A program made the translations under genes and the position numbers. This document shows, piece by piece, positions 1-10,019 of a stretch of 64,000 bases of DNA. The notes under the pieces were generated by a model. The model was not told where the DNA came from, searched no databases, and saw only the letters and a list, made by a program, of their open reading frames with translations. Each line of letters begins with the position of its first letter. The stretch's first letter is position 1. Origin of the DNA: Populus alba (lineage: Eukaryota > Streptophyta > Magnoliopsida > Malpighiales > Salicaceae); contig NC_133299.1 in NCBI RefSeq assembly GCF_005239225.2, forward strand, positions 5,150,967 through 5,214,966, written 5' to 3'.

Positions 1-163
1 TAGTATCCAGTCTACTCTTCTCTTGAGGCCTTGCTTGCATGGCCCTAATGGTTTGGGTTTGGGACTTGTCTTCAATCTAACACATTGAAATCTTCCAATT
101 ATGCGGTAAAGGAAATAAATAATACAAAAAACATGATTACAGAGAGGTGCTTTATGTGTGCAG

Positions 164-770
164 GTCTTGGAGACGACACAACAAGTTGGACGATTGTCTG
201 TAACTGCACCTGATGTGTCTTATAAGGAAATGGCTCATCATTGCGAAACCCTTCTGATGGGAAAGCAACAGAAGATGTCTCATGTGATGAGTGTCCAGTT
301 GAAACAGGAGAGTTTGATGAATGTCTCCCTCCAGAACCATGATGATGAAATAAGGAAGGTAATATCTTAACTGTATGGTGATTTGGGTTCAGATGGTCGT
401 GTTTTCTTACTGCATGAAATTTAAACCTGGACATACTCGCTATGCATTTCTTTGCACGTATCATCCATGTGCGTATGGTATGATTATACTAAATGTAATA
501 TCATTACTTTCTCCGAAGCATAGCCTTAAAAGTTTTCATTGTGTTTGCATGCTGAACTAATCAACTTGAGAGATTCCCTCACCTCTTCTAAATGAAAACA
601 TGCAGGTTACCAATCCTTTCCTTGAACAAAATATCATTGCAAGCCCACAATTACCGCTCGTTGGCACTGTTCAAGTGCGGTGTGGGGCAGAGTATCAACA
701 TCATCCTAACTTCTTCAGGCTACCGGCATCAAGCCCCTTTGATAACTTTCTAAAAGCTGCTGGTTGTTGA
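164..770 (+). CDS. EFR3-like ARM-repeat protein, last two exons (5' part outside window)
   Basis: Two exons read in one frame: 164-358 (after a TGTGCAG acceptor, ending before GTAATA) and 606-770 (after a TGCAG acceptor, ending in TGA). They encode the last ~119 residues. The piece starts VLETTQQVGRLSVTAPDVSY, includes KEMAHHCETLLMGKQQKM, and ends FRLPASSPFDNFLKAAGC. That tail (RLPxSSPYDxFLKAAGC) is the one I recall for plant EFR3-like proteins (SEMI-ROLLED LEAF 2 / EFOP family), large ARM-repeat proteins thought to anchor the PI4-kinase complex at the plasma membrane. Only the tail is visible, so no ARM repeat can be checked. The sequence 1-163 reads as intron. Family assignment is from remembered sequence; the exon structure is seen directly. 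Confidence 0.72.
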
Positions 771-1960
771 TCGTAAAGAAGTAAAAGAAGCATGTTTTCT
801 GTCGACAGTCAAGAATCAAGTGATAAATCAGGTCGGAGCTCGAAGGCCATACATCTGCAAGAATGTCCTGTCAGCGTATATATATCGCATTTTCTATTAA
901 TTTTTACAAGTCCGAGATGCCAACAACATTGGTTGATGTTGGTTACTTTTAGTCACCTTCAATTCTTTCATTCTTTACCTTTCTCGTTTCTTTTATCTCC
1001 ATATATTTGGCAGTGACTGTAAGAAGAAGGTGCCTGCCATTTGCTTCTTGTCCAGTGGTCCTGCAAGAGTGTTCGGATACTGCTTGGATTTTTAAGGAAC
1101 TGGTATATCTTAAATGTCCATCGTTGAATGATGATAGATGTGCAAGTAAATTCTAAACTTGATCATGTATGCTATTTTGAGATGTGAAGCCTGTTGAACG
1201 GAGGCACCCACACTTGTTCTTCGATGTATTCATAGTAAGAGATACCAAAAACTCTGTTCCTGGATTGCAGTGTCTCCTAGCCCGACTTGAACCGGAGACA
1301 ATCAGCTCTCTCTCTCTCTATCTCTTAATGTTTTTGGAAGGAATGTTTTCTACTAGTTTCATTTATTGTGTATGAATGCTCTTTAGCATAATTTCTTTTT
1401 TATCTTATAAATTTAATAGCATGATTAGCCATGCATGGTTGGCTTCAATTCGAGTACTTGTTGCAGCACAAACGATACCCCTTTAATTTAAAAAAAAATA
1501 AAAAAATATTGGTTAATCACCTTTGTGGCGGCATGGTAGTTGTGATGGTAAACAATCCATTAATAATAATAATAATGACTATAATAATATCAAATTAATA
1601 TCTATTTTTTAATAGTAAATAATGATAATCACAATAAAAGATAATAATATAATAGAGGTGTGACTATAATAGAATAGTAATTATAAAATTTTAAATATGT
1701 TTACAAAGATTTTGGAAATGATAGCGTAGTATAATGATAATATTACTATGATAATAGTGGTGGTATTGTTGATGATAATTATAATTACTCTGATAATATT
1801 ATTGGTAAAATAGTAGTTATAGCAGTATGATGATGGTAATGTTACATAATTTCCTATGTATTAAAAAAAGAAAGAAAGGGAAATCACTTTTTATTGTTTT
1901 AAAAAAACTGTTTTAAGATTTTTAAATTGTTTAGAAGAAAAAAAAATATACACAGTAGTT
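771..1960 (+). other. 3' UTR of the EFR3-like gene, then AT-rich spacer
   Basis: The part to about 1480 is probably 3' UTR; its base composition resembles transcribed sequence and it has a short CT run near 1305-1322. From about 1490 to 1930 it is an AT-rich spacer with imperfect ATA/ATT trinucleotide runs (for example 1560-1600). No further gene is visible. Confidence 0.45.
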
Positions 1961-1966
1961 CTAAGA

Positions 1967-2088
1967 TGGGCTAAAATAATTTCGATGTAGAGCCCAGCCC
2001 AGACCAATTATAAAAATAAAATTGATAATATGGCCTAGACAAGTTGAGCCCATGCAGAAAAAAAACTGAAAAAGAAAAAGAAAAACCC
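1967..2088 (+). promoter_or_regulatory. Cluster of site II (TGGGCY) promoter elements with telo-box-like motif
   Basis: TGGGCT occurs at 1967-1972 and its complement AGCCCA at 1991-1996, 1996-2001 and 2047-2052. AAACCC, part of a telo-box, follows near 2083-2088. They lie just upstream of the probable first exon (to 2226) of the small gene at 4401. Site II elements bind TCP factors and are enriched in promoters of nuclear genes for mitochondrial and ribosomal proteins. That fits the proposed mitochondrial product. The motifs are seen; the function is inferred. Confidence 0.5.
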
Positions 2089-2226
2089 TTCCTCTTCCAC
2101 ACAAACACACACAAATAAAAAATAAAATAAAAAAACAAACAAACAAGAAGACAGGCGCCATCTCTCTCAGAAGCTTCAAGCAGACAGCAGGGGACCCGAA
2201 TCGCCTTTGGCAGATCCATCACCATC

Positions 2227-4393
2227 GTGAGTTCCTCTCTCTCTTGTGGGTTTCATTTCTCTGATTTTATTATAACCTCTGTTTGGTAAATAAAGGTACT
2301 GTATCAGTGACTTGGGGTAATGTTTTTCAAGACAATCTAGTTTCCCTCCTCCTTATTGTCAGCGTCTAACGATGCGCTCATCGATATCATTCACCATTAA
2401 TGTTCAATCATTGCCAGCTGAGAGGCTTCCAACTGCTTTGTGGTTTTTAAACAATGCCAACTTATTTGTAGACTCCAATTGAGATGACAAATACCATTGT
2501 TGGTCATTAAAAAAAAAGAGAATTTAAGCCATTATTCATATAAAAAAAGGGGTAATGTCTCAACGTTTTGATTCTTGGTTCATTTGGGTTTTGGTTAAGT
2601 CTTGTAATCGTTGCTGTATTAGCTCGTAAATAGATTTTGACGATTCGGGTCTTGTTAAAAATTTGAATCAGTTTGGTACTTAATCAGCTCGAGAAGAAAT
2701 TTTTTAAATTTATGTGAAGATTGGACTTAAATGGAAGGGAATTAGTTTGTGAAATTCGAAAAATTCGAAAAATTCAACTGGATCGTGGGTCTTTTATTGA
2801 TTTGGATTCTAGCTCGACAAGATAATAATAAAAAAGGGTCTAGAAGGATTTAAAAGAATATGTGATATGGGTTTGTTGGTTTTTTCTATGAAATAAAAGG
2901 TTTGCTTATGTATGTATTCGTTCCAGTTTAGTTTTTTTTTTTTGCTTTGAAGATTCTATGTTAATGCTGTAAGGGATAAAAGCGATTGCAAGAGAGGGTT
3001 TGTTGTTCCTTAAATGGTAGGGATACTTTCATTTGTTGTAGATGATTGTTTGTAATGGTTTGTTTCTGATGTGGAGATAACAGAGGGTACTGGTTAGTTC
3101 TTTTGTCAAGAAACTAGATTGAAAATGAGGAATTATAAAACTAGCTAATATGTTTGGAATCATTTCTGTCTAGTTATGTTTTTATGAGTGATCATGTTAA
3201 TTTATATGATGTATATAAACTATGTTCTCTTGGTATAACATGTACCCATGGGATGCTGTTACATAACTAGTGTGCAATCTTTTCACATTGACCTGATCCG
3301 GCCTGTTATAAGCTGCTTCTTTTTCTTGACATTCTTGCCATGCCGTCCTTTGTTTGAGAGAGGATTCCCTTTTGTTTGTTTGTTTTTTTCTGTGGGGTTT
3401 GGGAAGGCATAATGGTTTTTAGAGGTGAAGGCAATCTGCAATCTTAAGCATGCAAAGAATGCTGAAAGTCTTAGATAGGTTGTCTACAACCATGCATGGG
3501 AACTGAGGAAAGTAGGTCTTACTACCCCCAGCGACATTTTTGTCCTATTTGTTGATTTGGTCATCAGGATGAGTTATTCTCGTGTATCTATGGGATTGTC
3601 AATATCACTTTCAATGACACAGGGTTAGTTTAGTTTGGTTTTACAGTTAGAACTGCATTTGGCATTATATGATTTTGCATTGGGGATATGTTTCACTTTG
3701 ATGCTACTATGTGTTACTGTATTGTGTTATTTGTCAGATCTTTCTGCTCTGAAATCGATGAGTCTAGTTTTTGAAGTAAGCAACATAATTGTCAAGCCAT
3801 ACATGCCTTTTTTTTAAAAAAAAAAATAGTTACGTGCTTGTTCTGTTTAAAAAATCATCGATAGGACAGTTTTGTTCTATTGGACCAAGTCTGTTTATTA
3901 GCAAACAGCAGCAGAGCCTGAGATTTTTTTCTTGGGTTGTTTGTGTGTGGTTGTGCTGACTTCTTTTCAAGGATATTAAATATTTACTGAAAAAACAAAA
4001 GATATCAAAATTTATCAAGGACCCAAACATAAAATTTTCAACTCACTCTAAAATTCTCCAAAGAAATATTACACTTGAAAATTGTGCTTCTATTCAAATT
4101 CCTTAACATTGTTTTTGCAATCTCTTTCTGGTATTCTCGCCATGGAGGCACGTTATACATAGATACCTCAATTAGGGATATCTTGAGCAGTCCATCGGTG
4201 ACCTTTTCTGCTTCCATCCTTGGAGGCAGCATGGATGCTTTTTCAAAAGTGCACATTTATGAATTACCTGAATTTTAGTGGCTGAATTTTTTCTTGAAAT
4301 AAGCACAGGCTCATAGCTGGAGTAATGGATTGTGAGGTGTCATTTAGGGTGCTAATACTTCCCTCTCATATGAATGAGTTCTTTTCTTTGCAG
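2227..4393 (+). other. Large 5'-UTR (leader) intron of the small gene
   Basis: A first non-coding exon appears to end at 2226 before GTGAGT. The next exon begins at 4394 after TTTGCAG, seven bases before the ATG at 4401. The 2,167 bp between are T-rich with no convincing coding exon, as expected of an intron. Long leader introns often raise expression in plants. The exact transcription start (about 2130-2160) is not determinable by eye. Confidence 0.55.
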
Positions 4394-4400
4394 TTTGAGT

Positions 4401-4718
4401 ATGTCAACCACGTACATAGCATCTGCTCTCGTGGGATCATTTGCAATAGCATATGTTTGTGACCATCTTGTTTCGGACAAGAAGATATTTGGAGGTAAAC
4501 TGTTAGTTGTCCTGTAGTTTTAGTTACCTTCTATTGCTATGATTTCAAGGCCACATTTTTTCTTAAACGCAGGCACTACACCAAGAACAGTTTCAAACAA
4601 GGAATGGTGGGAGGAGACTGACAGGAAATTTCAAGCATGGCCTCGTACTGGAGGGCCACCAGTGGTGATGAATCCCATCACTCGCCAGAATTTCATTGTC
4701 AAATCCCAAGATTCTTGA
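4401..4718 (+). CDS. Small single-pass membrane protein, probably mitochondrial (complex I accessory type)
   Basis: Two coding exons, 4401-4494 and 4573-4718, joined in phase 1 across a 78 bp intron (GTAAAC...GCAG), give a 79-residue protein. Residues 1-20 (MSTTYIASALVGSFAIAYVC) form one hydrophobic segment. A polar tail follows with KEWWEETDRKFQAWPRTG and PPVVMNPITRQNFIV. I recall a closely similar short protein conserved across plants and detected in mitochondrial complex I preparations (candidates ESSS or a plant-specific subunit), but cannot say which. The upstream site II cluster and the absence of a signal peptide agree with a mitochondrial protein. A transcript end near 4930 is suggested by AATAAA at about 4916. 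Coding status is confident; function is tentative. Confidence 0.7.
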
Positions 4719-4930
4719 ATCCAATTTTAGCTTGTGATAAGTCAGTTTCAATTCATTGGGGTGTTCTTTCTGCCATTGACAATGTTTAGCGATGTTCCAA
4801 TGCTTGAACACAGCCATTTTTAGCTCTGGTGACAATGGCCTTTGTGCCTTTTTATTTATTTAATTATTTTTCCTGGATATGGGTTTCGTCAGCAATGCTG
4901 TCATGTTTCAATCCAAATAAAAGCAAAGTG

Positions 4931-5711
4931 ACAGAATTCAGAGCATTTCATTGTTTCAATTTGATTCTTGGTTTGAATGAGAATCCTGGAAGGTGACTGG
5001 AGCAACGATCAAAGATCACTTGACCTTACATTTGAGGGAAATATCTCTCATTACACCAAATAGCATGACCTTACATTTGAGGGAAAGGGAAATATCGTTG
5101 TTCGAAGCTGGTTTGTCACATCGTCGCTCGAACTTCGAAGTTGATGGCAGGTACACATGGTGTAGCTCCTTGCATGCATTCGAAACTTCGGTCTCGAATT
5201 TGACACAATTAGATGGTCTCTGCCGAACAATATATATATATATGGTTGTACAGATACACCGGCAATATACTCGATAGGAGCATTGCTTTATTATACATCC
5301 ACACACGAATAAAAAGGATTTCCTTGCGAATAAAAACTAATGAGATGAAGGTATATGAGTTCTTCAAAAGTAAATGATAGGACTCCAGGATAAGATTTAC
5401 GACTTAATCTTCTTCTTATCACTTAAATCAACAGCTGGAAGCTCAACCTGATGCTTTGATGAAAAATATCATACTACGTCATGAGTAATAATACCGTCTT
5501 ATTCAATAAATAAATAAATAACAATTTGAACATCACATTATAATCATGCGCAACTCTCCTTAATATATATATATATACACACAATTAATTTTACAAGCCC
5601 TGAAATTAAAAATAATGTAACCCTCTAAAACTTATTATATTAACAAACACAAAACTTAAATTTAAAATCATATAAAAAACATTTTTAATACTGAACACCT
5701 ATTATATAATT
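4931..5711. other. Intergenic, simple repeats only
   Basis: No gene recognised. GACCTTACATTTGAGGGAAA occurs twice about 38 bp apart (near 5030 and 5068). Short TA runs lie at about 5228-5241 and 5563-5575. Confidence 0.5.
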
Positions 5712-6133
5712 AACTCTCGTTAATATTCTTATTCAAACATAACATTTCTCATGATCTGGTCAGGGTGCGAAATATTTAGATATAGGTTTAAATATAAATA
5801 AATGACAAGATTACACGAAATCGCCCAAAAACAATTAAAAACATAAAACATATGGCTCCTTCGTTTGCTGTGTAAATCAACTGCCACTCAGAAGTAATTG
5901 CGTCATCATATGGCTTATTAATTATTGCTAAAAAATTATCATGGACATCTTAGTCTTTTTATTATTTTTTATAATAGTTTAATTACTTGATTAAACTTAA
6001 AAATAATTAATTAATTAACTTAAGTCCAAGAGCTTTTTTCTAGATTTTACTTTAATCAACACAAGGAATTGATTTTGTTACCCTGAATTCAATTTTTAAC
6101 CATTGAATTCAAATTTTTCGAAGCTTGCTTCAA
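5712..6133 (+). repeat. Left copy of ~430 bp direct repeat flanking a repeat cluster
   Basis: From AACTCTCGTTAATATTC to about 6133 this matches 11838-12286 in the same orientation, roughly 80-85% by eye. Shared stretches include TTAATATTCTTATTCAAAC, AAATAAATGACAA and TAATAGTTTAATTACTTGAT. The right copy has an extra ~50 bp near 11866-11920. The pair could be old LTRs of a large element without coding capacity, or a segmental duplication. No clear TG...CA ends were found, so LTR status is unproven. Confidence 0.6.
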
Positions 6134-6588
6134 TGGAAGAGCCATCGAGCCATCTGTATCTTGGTACGGCGCGTGTCAACGGTGGGACAATGAATCGCAA
6201 TAGAGGGAAAAAACACATGCCAGTCGATTTTAATCTTTCTTTACTTTTTTTTAGATCTGTTTTCTTTCTTTCCTTTTCGGGTATCAGATCCAGCGGTTGT
6301 GGGTCGGTCACGGTTGAAAGGGGGAGGGCGTTGCCACGGTTGGTAGTGAAGAGAATCGGGGTAGATGGAGAAGTTGTCGATGGTCTGTGGGGGCAGAGGA
6401 AAGGAAGACAGAGAGGGACAGAGAGGGGAAGATCTGGTGAGGAAAATGATGGAGAAAAGGGAGGTCTGTCCGGTGGGCGTTGGTTTTGGGGATATGGTTG
6501 GTTCGGTTTTTTTTTTTTTTTCCCTTCCTTGGCGAGCTGCGGTTCTGGTCGAGGTAGATGAAGGGAACGGTTGAGAGGTTGGGAGACG
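6134..6588. other. G-rich segment left of the hAT insertion
   Basis: A G-rich, purine-rich stretch (GGGGGAGGGCG, GAGAGGGACAGAGAGGGG, a T run at 6511-6525). Removing the hAT element at 6589-7655 joins it at GGGAGACG to a similar G-rich stretch at 7664-7930, so both were one sequence before the insertion. Open frames here give low-complexity peptides with no recognised domain. Probably the interior of an older element. Confidence 0.4.
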
Positions 6589-7655
6589 CATAGTTATTAA
6601 ACCTGGTCCGGGGATTGACCCGGCCAAGGAGCCGGGTCTCGGGTTTTATGGGTCAACCCGGGTCCATCTGGATTAACAAAAATTAAAGTTTTAATATTTT
6701 ATATGAAAAAATTCATGTAAATATAGATTATACATATTATAAATAATGAAGTTTAAAATAATATTTTAAAAAGTTTTTTATCCCACATTAAAAAGACATT
6801 ATGTTAAGCTTTTAAGTTGAAGTATTTAAACTAAAAAAGTTTTTTATCCCACATTGAAAAAACATAACTTCTTTTTTTGGAACATACAGTATATATACTA
6901 ATGGGTTTTTTATCCCACATTGAAAAAACATAACTTTTTTCATGGGAACATAGAGTATATATATGAAAGGGCTTCAAATCTCACATTGAAAAGATACTAT
7001 GTAATCCTTTTAAGTTGAAGTATTTAAACCAAAAGATTTTTTATCTCACATTGAAAAAACATAACTTTTTTCAATGGAACATAGAGTATATATATATGAA
7101 AGGGCTTCAAATCCCACATTGAAAAGATACTATGTAATCCTATTAAGTTGAAGTATTTAAACCAAAAGGTTTTTTATCCCACATTGAAAAAACATAACTT
7201 TTTTCTTGGGAACATAGAGTATATATATGAAAGGGCTTCAAATCCCACATTGAAAAGATATTATGTTATCCCTTTAAGTTGAAATATTTAAACCAAAAGG
7301 TTTTTTATCCCACATTGAAAAAACATGATTTTTTTTCTTGGAAACATGGAGTATATATACTAATGCGTTTCAAATCCCACATTGAAAAAATATATTTTTT
7401 TTCATGTGAACGTAGAGTATATATATGAAAGGGCTTCAAACCCCACATTGAAAAGATACTATGTTATCATTTTAAGTTGAAATATTTAAACCAAAATTTT
7501 TTTTATCCCACATTTTAAAAAAAAAAAACCGGTCTCGTCCGGGTTTGGCCGGGTTGTTGCCATAGCCGATCTTTTATTAAACCCGGCCCGGTCTAGCCAT
7601 CGGGTTGACCGGGTCCCGGGTCGACTAGCGGGCCAGGCCGGGTTTAATAACACTG
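6589..7655. mobile_element. Complete non-autonomous hAT-type transposon (1,067 bp)
   Basis: The terminal inverted repeats are CATAGTTATTAAACC (6589-6603) and, read from the other end, CAGTGTTATTAAACC (7641-7655), 13 of 15 identical. Identical 8-bp copies of GGGAGACG flank it at 6581-6588 and 7656-7663. An 8-bp target duplication and CA-N-N-G ends are hallmarks of the hAT superfamily. Both subterminal regions (6601-6665 and 7531-7640) are unusually GC-rich, packed with CCGGG/CCCGG motifs that could be transposase-binding repeats. There is no transposase reading frame. The interior is AT-rich and carries the 66-bp array described separately. Confidence 0.88.
6780..7515 (+). repeat. Twelve-unit, ~66-bp tandem array of USE + TATA modules inside the hAT element
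   Basis: ATCCCACATTG or a near variant starts at 6780, 6846, 6912, 6978, 7043, 7111, 7176, 7242, 7307, 7374, 7440 and 7505: twelve copies at 65-68 bp steps. In units checked, 32-33 bases after the motif comes a TATA-like box, TATTTAAA (type B, e.g. 6823) or TATATATA (type A, e.g. 6890). The order is mainly alternating: B,A,A,B,A,B,A,B,A,A,B, then a cut-off unit. Plant snRNA promoters use an upstream sequence element (USE) RTCCCACATCG; Pol II-type genes place it about 33-34 bp before TATA and Pol III-type about 24. The units thus resemble Pol II snRNA promoters, with T for C in the motif. No snRNA body is recognisable downstream. Confidence 0.85.
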
Positions 7656-7663
7656 GGGAGACG

Positions 7664-7934
7664 GAGGGATGTGAGGGAGGAGAGAGCGTGCAGTGGCAGA
7701 GGGGGAAGCTGGCAATGGAGAAGGTGAATAATAGATCTGGAGAAGAGGAGTAATCGGGCGACAGAGAGAGGGAAAGTCGGGGACGGCTGAAAAAGGAAAA
7801 AAGAAAAGAAGGTGGGAGCGGCGACCGGTTTGGTTTTTACAGCGTAGGTGGAGGCGATTCTGTGCAGAGAAAATATATCTACGGTTTTTTTATGGTTCCT
7901 TAAATTTTTTCCGCTCAAAATTGCCCCCTACATG
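7664..7934. other. G-rich segment right of the hAT insertion
   Basis: Continuation of the G-rich sequence at 6134-6588 after the target duplication: purine-rich with GAGAGAGGGAAAG-type runs. No recognised coding content. Confidence 0.4.
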
Positions 7935-7937
7935 TAA

Positions 7938-8858
7938 GGCTCTGTTTGTTTGCAGGAAAGTAGTTTCCTTTTGGAAAATGAATTCCGGGGAAAGTAAATT
8001 CCTGGAAAGTGAATTCCGGGAAAGTATTTTCCGATGTTTGGTAGTGTTATGGAAAATGAACTGGAAAATACTTTCCAGTGTTTGGTTGTGTTATGGAAAA
8101 TGAACTGGAAAATAATTTATTAATGAATTAAATTTTTTTTCAAGTTTATCTAATATATATAAAATATTTAATATAAAATATTTAATCACTTACAATTGTC
8201 ATAACCCAATTTTTGACCTTTTTATTTTTATTATTTAAAAAAAAGATGATGAAAAATAAAAATAAAATAAATGAAGGATTAATTAAAATTTGGGTTAAGG
8301 GCAACATGATTGGAAGTTTAAAGATTTAATTAAACTCTTGACTAGTTTAATTAATTAAATCAAGGGTTTAACTAGAGAATTGATTTAATTAAAATTTAGA
8401 TTATTTTAATTAATGAAATCAAGAGTTTAATTGAAGAATTAATGAGTTTGAGGAATTAATTAAACTTTGATTTAATCAAAAACCCAAAGCAAATTATAAT
8501 TCACTTGGTACAGTGGCAAGCAAATTATAATTCACTTGACACAGTGGCAAGTGAATTATATCACTTGCTACAGTGCAAGCGAATTATAATTCACTTGCTA
8601 CAGTAGCAAGTGAATTATATCACTGACTACTATGGCAAGTGAATTATATCGCTTGCCACTGTAGCAAGTGAAGGCGCACGCCGAAAGGAAAGTGTTTTCC
8701 TTTTCTAACAGAAGGAAAACACTTTCCTTCGAGCACATTATTAATTCTAGGTGGATGGAATTCAGTTTCCTTTTATTATTTTCCTTTATCGCCGCCAAAC
8801 ATAGGAAAAGCAGGAAAGTGAATTCCAGGAATTCACTTTCCTGCAATCAAACACGGCC
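7938..8858. mobile_element. Complete PIF/Harbinger (Tourist-like) element, 921 bp
   Basis: The left end, GGCTCTGTTTGTTTGCAGG at 7938, and the right end read inward, GGCCGTGTTTGATTGCAGG from 8858, form 24-bp inverted repeats with three mismatches, both continuing AAAGT. TAA flanks both sides (7935-7937 and 8859-8861). A TAA/TTA target duplication with GG-starting ends is typical of PIF/Harbinger and Tourist MITEs. The subterminal parts repeat GGAAAGTGAATTCC-type palindromes and a doubled block near 8035-8115. No transposase is encoded, so it is non-autonomous. Confidence 0.85.
8490..8672. repeat. Tandem/inverted repeats inside the Harbinger-type element
   Basis: Several copies of AATTATAATTCACTTG and its inverse CAAGTGAATTATA alternate with CTACAGTGGCAAG-like sequence. 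Neighbouring units can therefore pair as hairpins. Unit length is about 35-45 bp and imperfect. Confidence 0.6.
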
Positions 8859-8861
8859 TAA

Positions 8862-9785
8862 ATGTGGTGTGGGATTGTATTTATAGGTGAAGAAAGTTGG
8901 GGGAATCTATTTATAAGTGAAGAAAGTTATTTTTAATTGATTGGTCCCTGGAGTTTGGTCTCTTTCACGGATTGATTTTTTGCTGTGAAATTTTTTAAAT
9001 TAATTTTTAATTGATATCAAAACTTTAATGCTCTTGTAGTTTTATTCCTAATTTCAATTAATTAACTTTGTAAATTTAAATTTAATTTCTAAAAATTTTA
9101 GTCTTCTCAACTAAGTTCAAATTAAATTCACAAACTTAATTATTATTTTTTTTATCAATTAAGCCTTTAATAAAATTAATTTGACTCATTTAAAGTATAA
9201 TTAAGTTTTTACACTTAATTAAATTCTTCAATTGAATCTAAATTAATTCTCAAACATAATTAAAATTTAATTTGGCTCATGATTAAATTAAATTGGCCTA
9301 TTAAAAAATTAATTATATTTTTGGATTTAATTTTTATATAAATTCTCCAATAATTATTTAATTTGTCCTTAAATTTGCATTGTTTTTTTTTTTTTTTTTT
9401 TGCATAATGAAGTACAATTAGGCTTTGAATTTCCTTCAAAATTTCAACTTGATTTTTATGTATTTTTGAAATCCATCTCTGTTTGTTTTCAACACGTTGA
9501 CAACCTTTATTTTATATTGGTTTTGGAAAAAAAAGTGAATTTTTAGGATTAACCCAGAATTGAATTATAACAGTTGTCTCCCTCTTTATAATGCTCATGA
9601 TAGAAAGTGTCATAAAAGACTTTAGATAGTAAGTATTGTAAAAAAAAAAAAAAACAGAGAGATAACAAACTCACCATATCAAGAAATGATGAATTCTTCT
9701 GAAAGTATTTGAAGTGAGGGCTAGAAAGCGCATTTGAAGGAAAAACAGAAAGGTCTTTTTGGTAAAATTTAAAAATTTTGAAATG
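8862..9785. other. AT-rich spacer
   Basis: TTAATT-rich sequence with T and A homopolymers (about 9385-9402 and 9640-9654). No gene or defined element is visible. Confidence 0.45.
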
Positions 9786-9990
9786 GTTGAATTGTCATGG
9801 GTGACCTACCCATGAAAAAGAGTTTTCAAGGTGGTGAAAAATACAAAGGTTTTTCAAGGTGGTCTTATTTTAATGGACGACCTGCTCAAGTGAAAAATAC
9901 AAATGATTTTTCAAAGTGGTCTTATTATAATGGGCAACATGCCTAAATGAAAAATACGAATGATTTTTTGAAGTTAAGAAAAATACAATT
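9786..9990 (+). repeat. Short tandem array, ~65-70 bp unit
   Basis: About three imperfect copies of a unit containing TTTTTCAAGGTGGTC / TTTTTCAAAGTGGTCTTATT, then AATGGRCRACMTGC and TGAAAAATAC. It directly precedes the longer array at 10020 and probably belongs to the same parent element. Confidence 0.6.
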
Positions 9991-10019
9991 TGCCCGGTGA
10001 AAGGATTTGGCCAGAGATG

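Noticed and set aside
6103..6627. Overlapping open frames of 128-152 codons in the G-rich segment
   Set aside because: Low-complexity, no domain, and interrupted directly after by a transposon insertion; composition explains the lack of stops.
6890..7515. True snRNA genes downstream of the USE/TATA units
   Set aside because: No U1, U2, U4, U5 or U6 start sequence, Sm site or 3' box follows any unit; only the promoter-like part is present.
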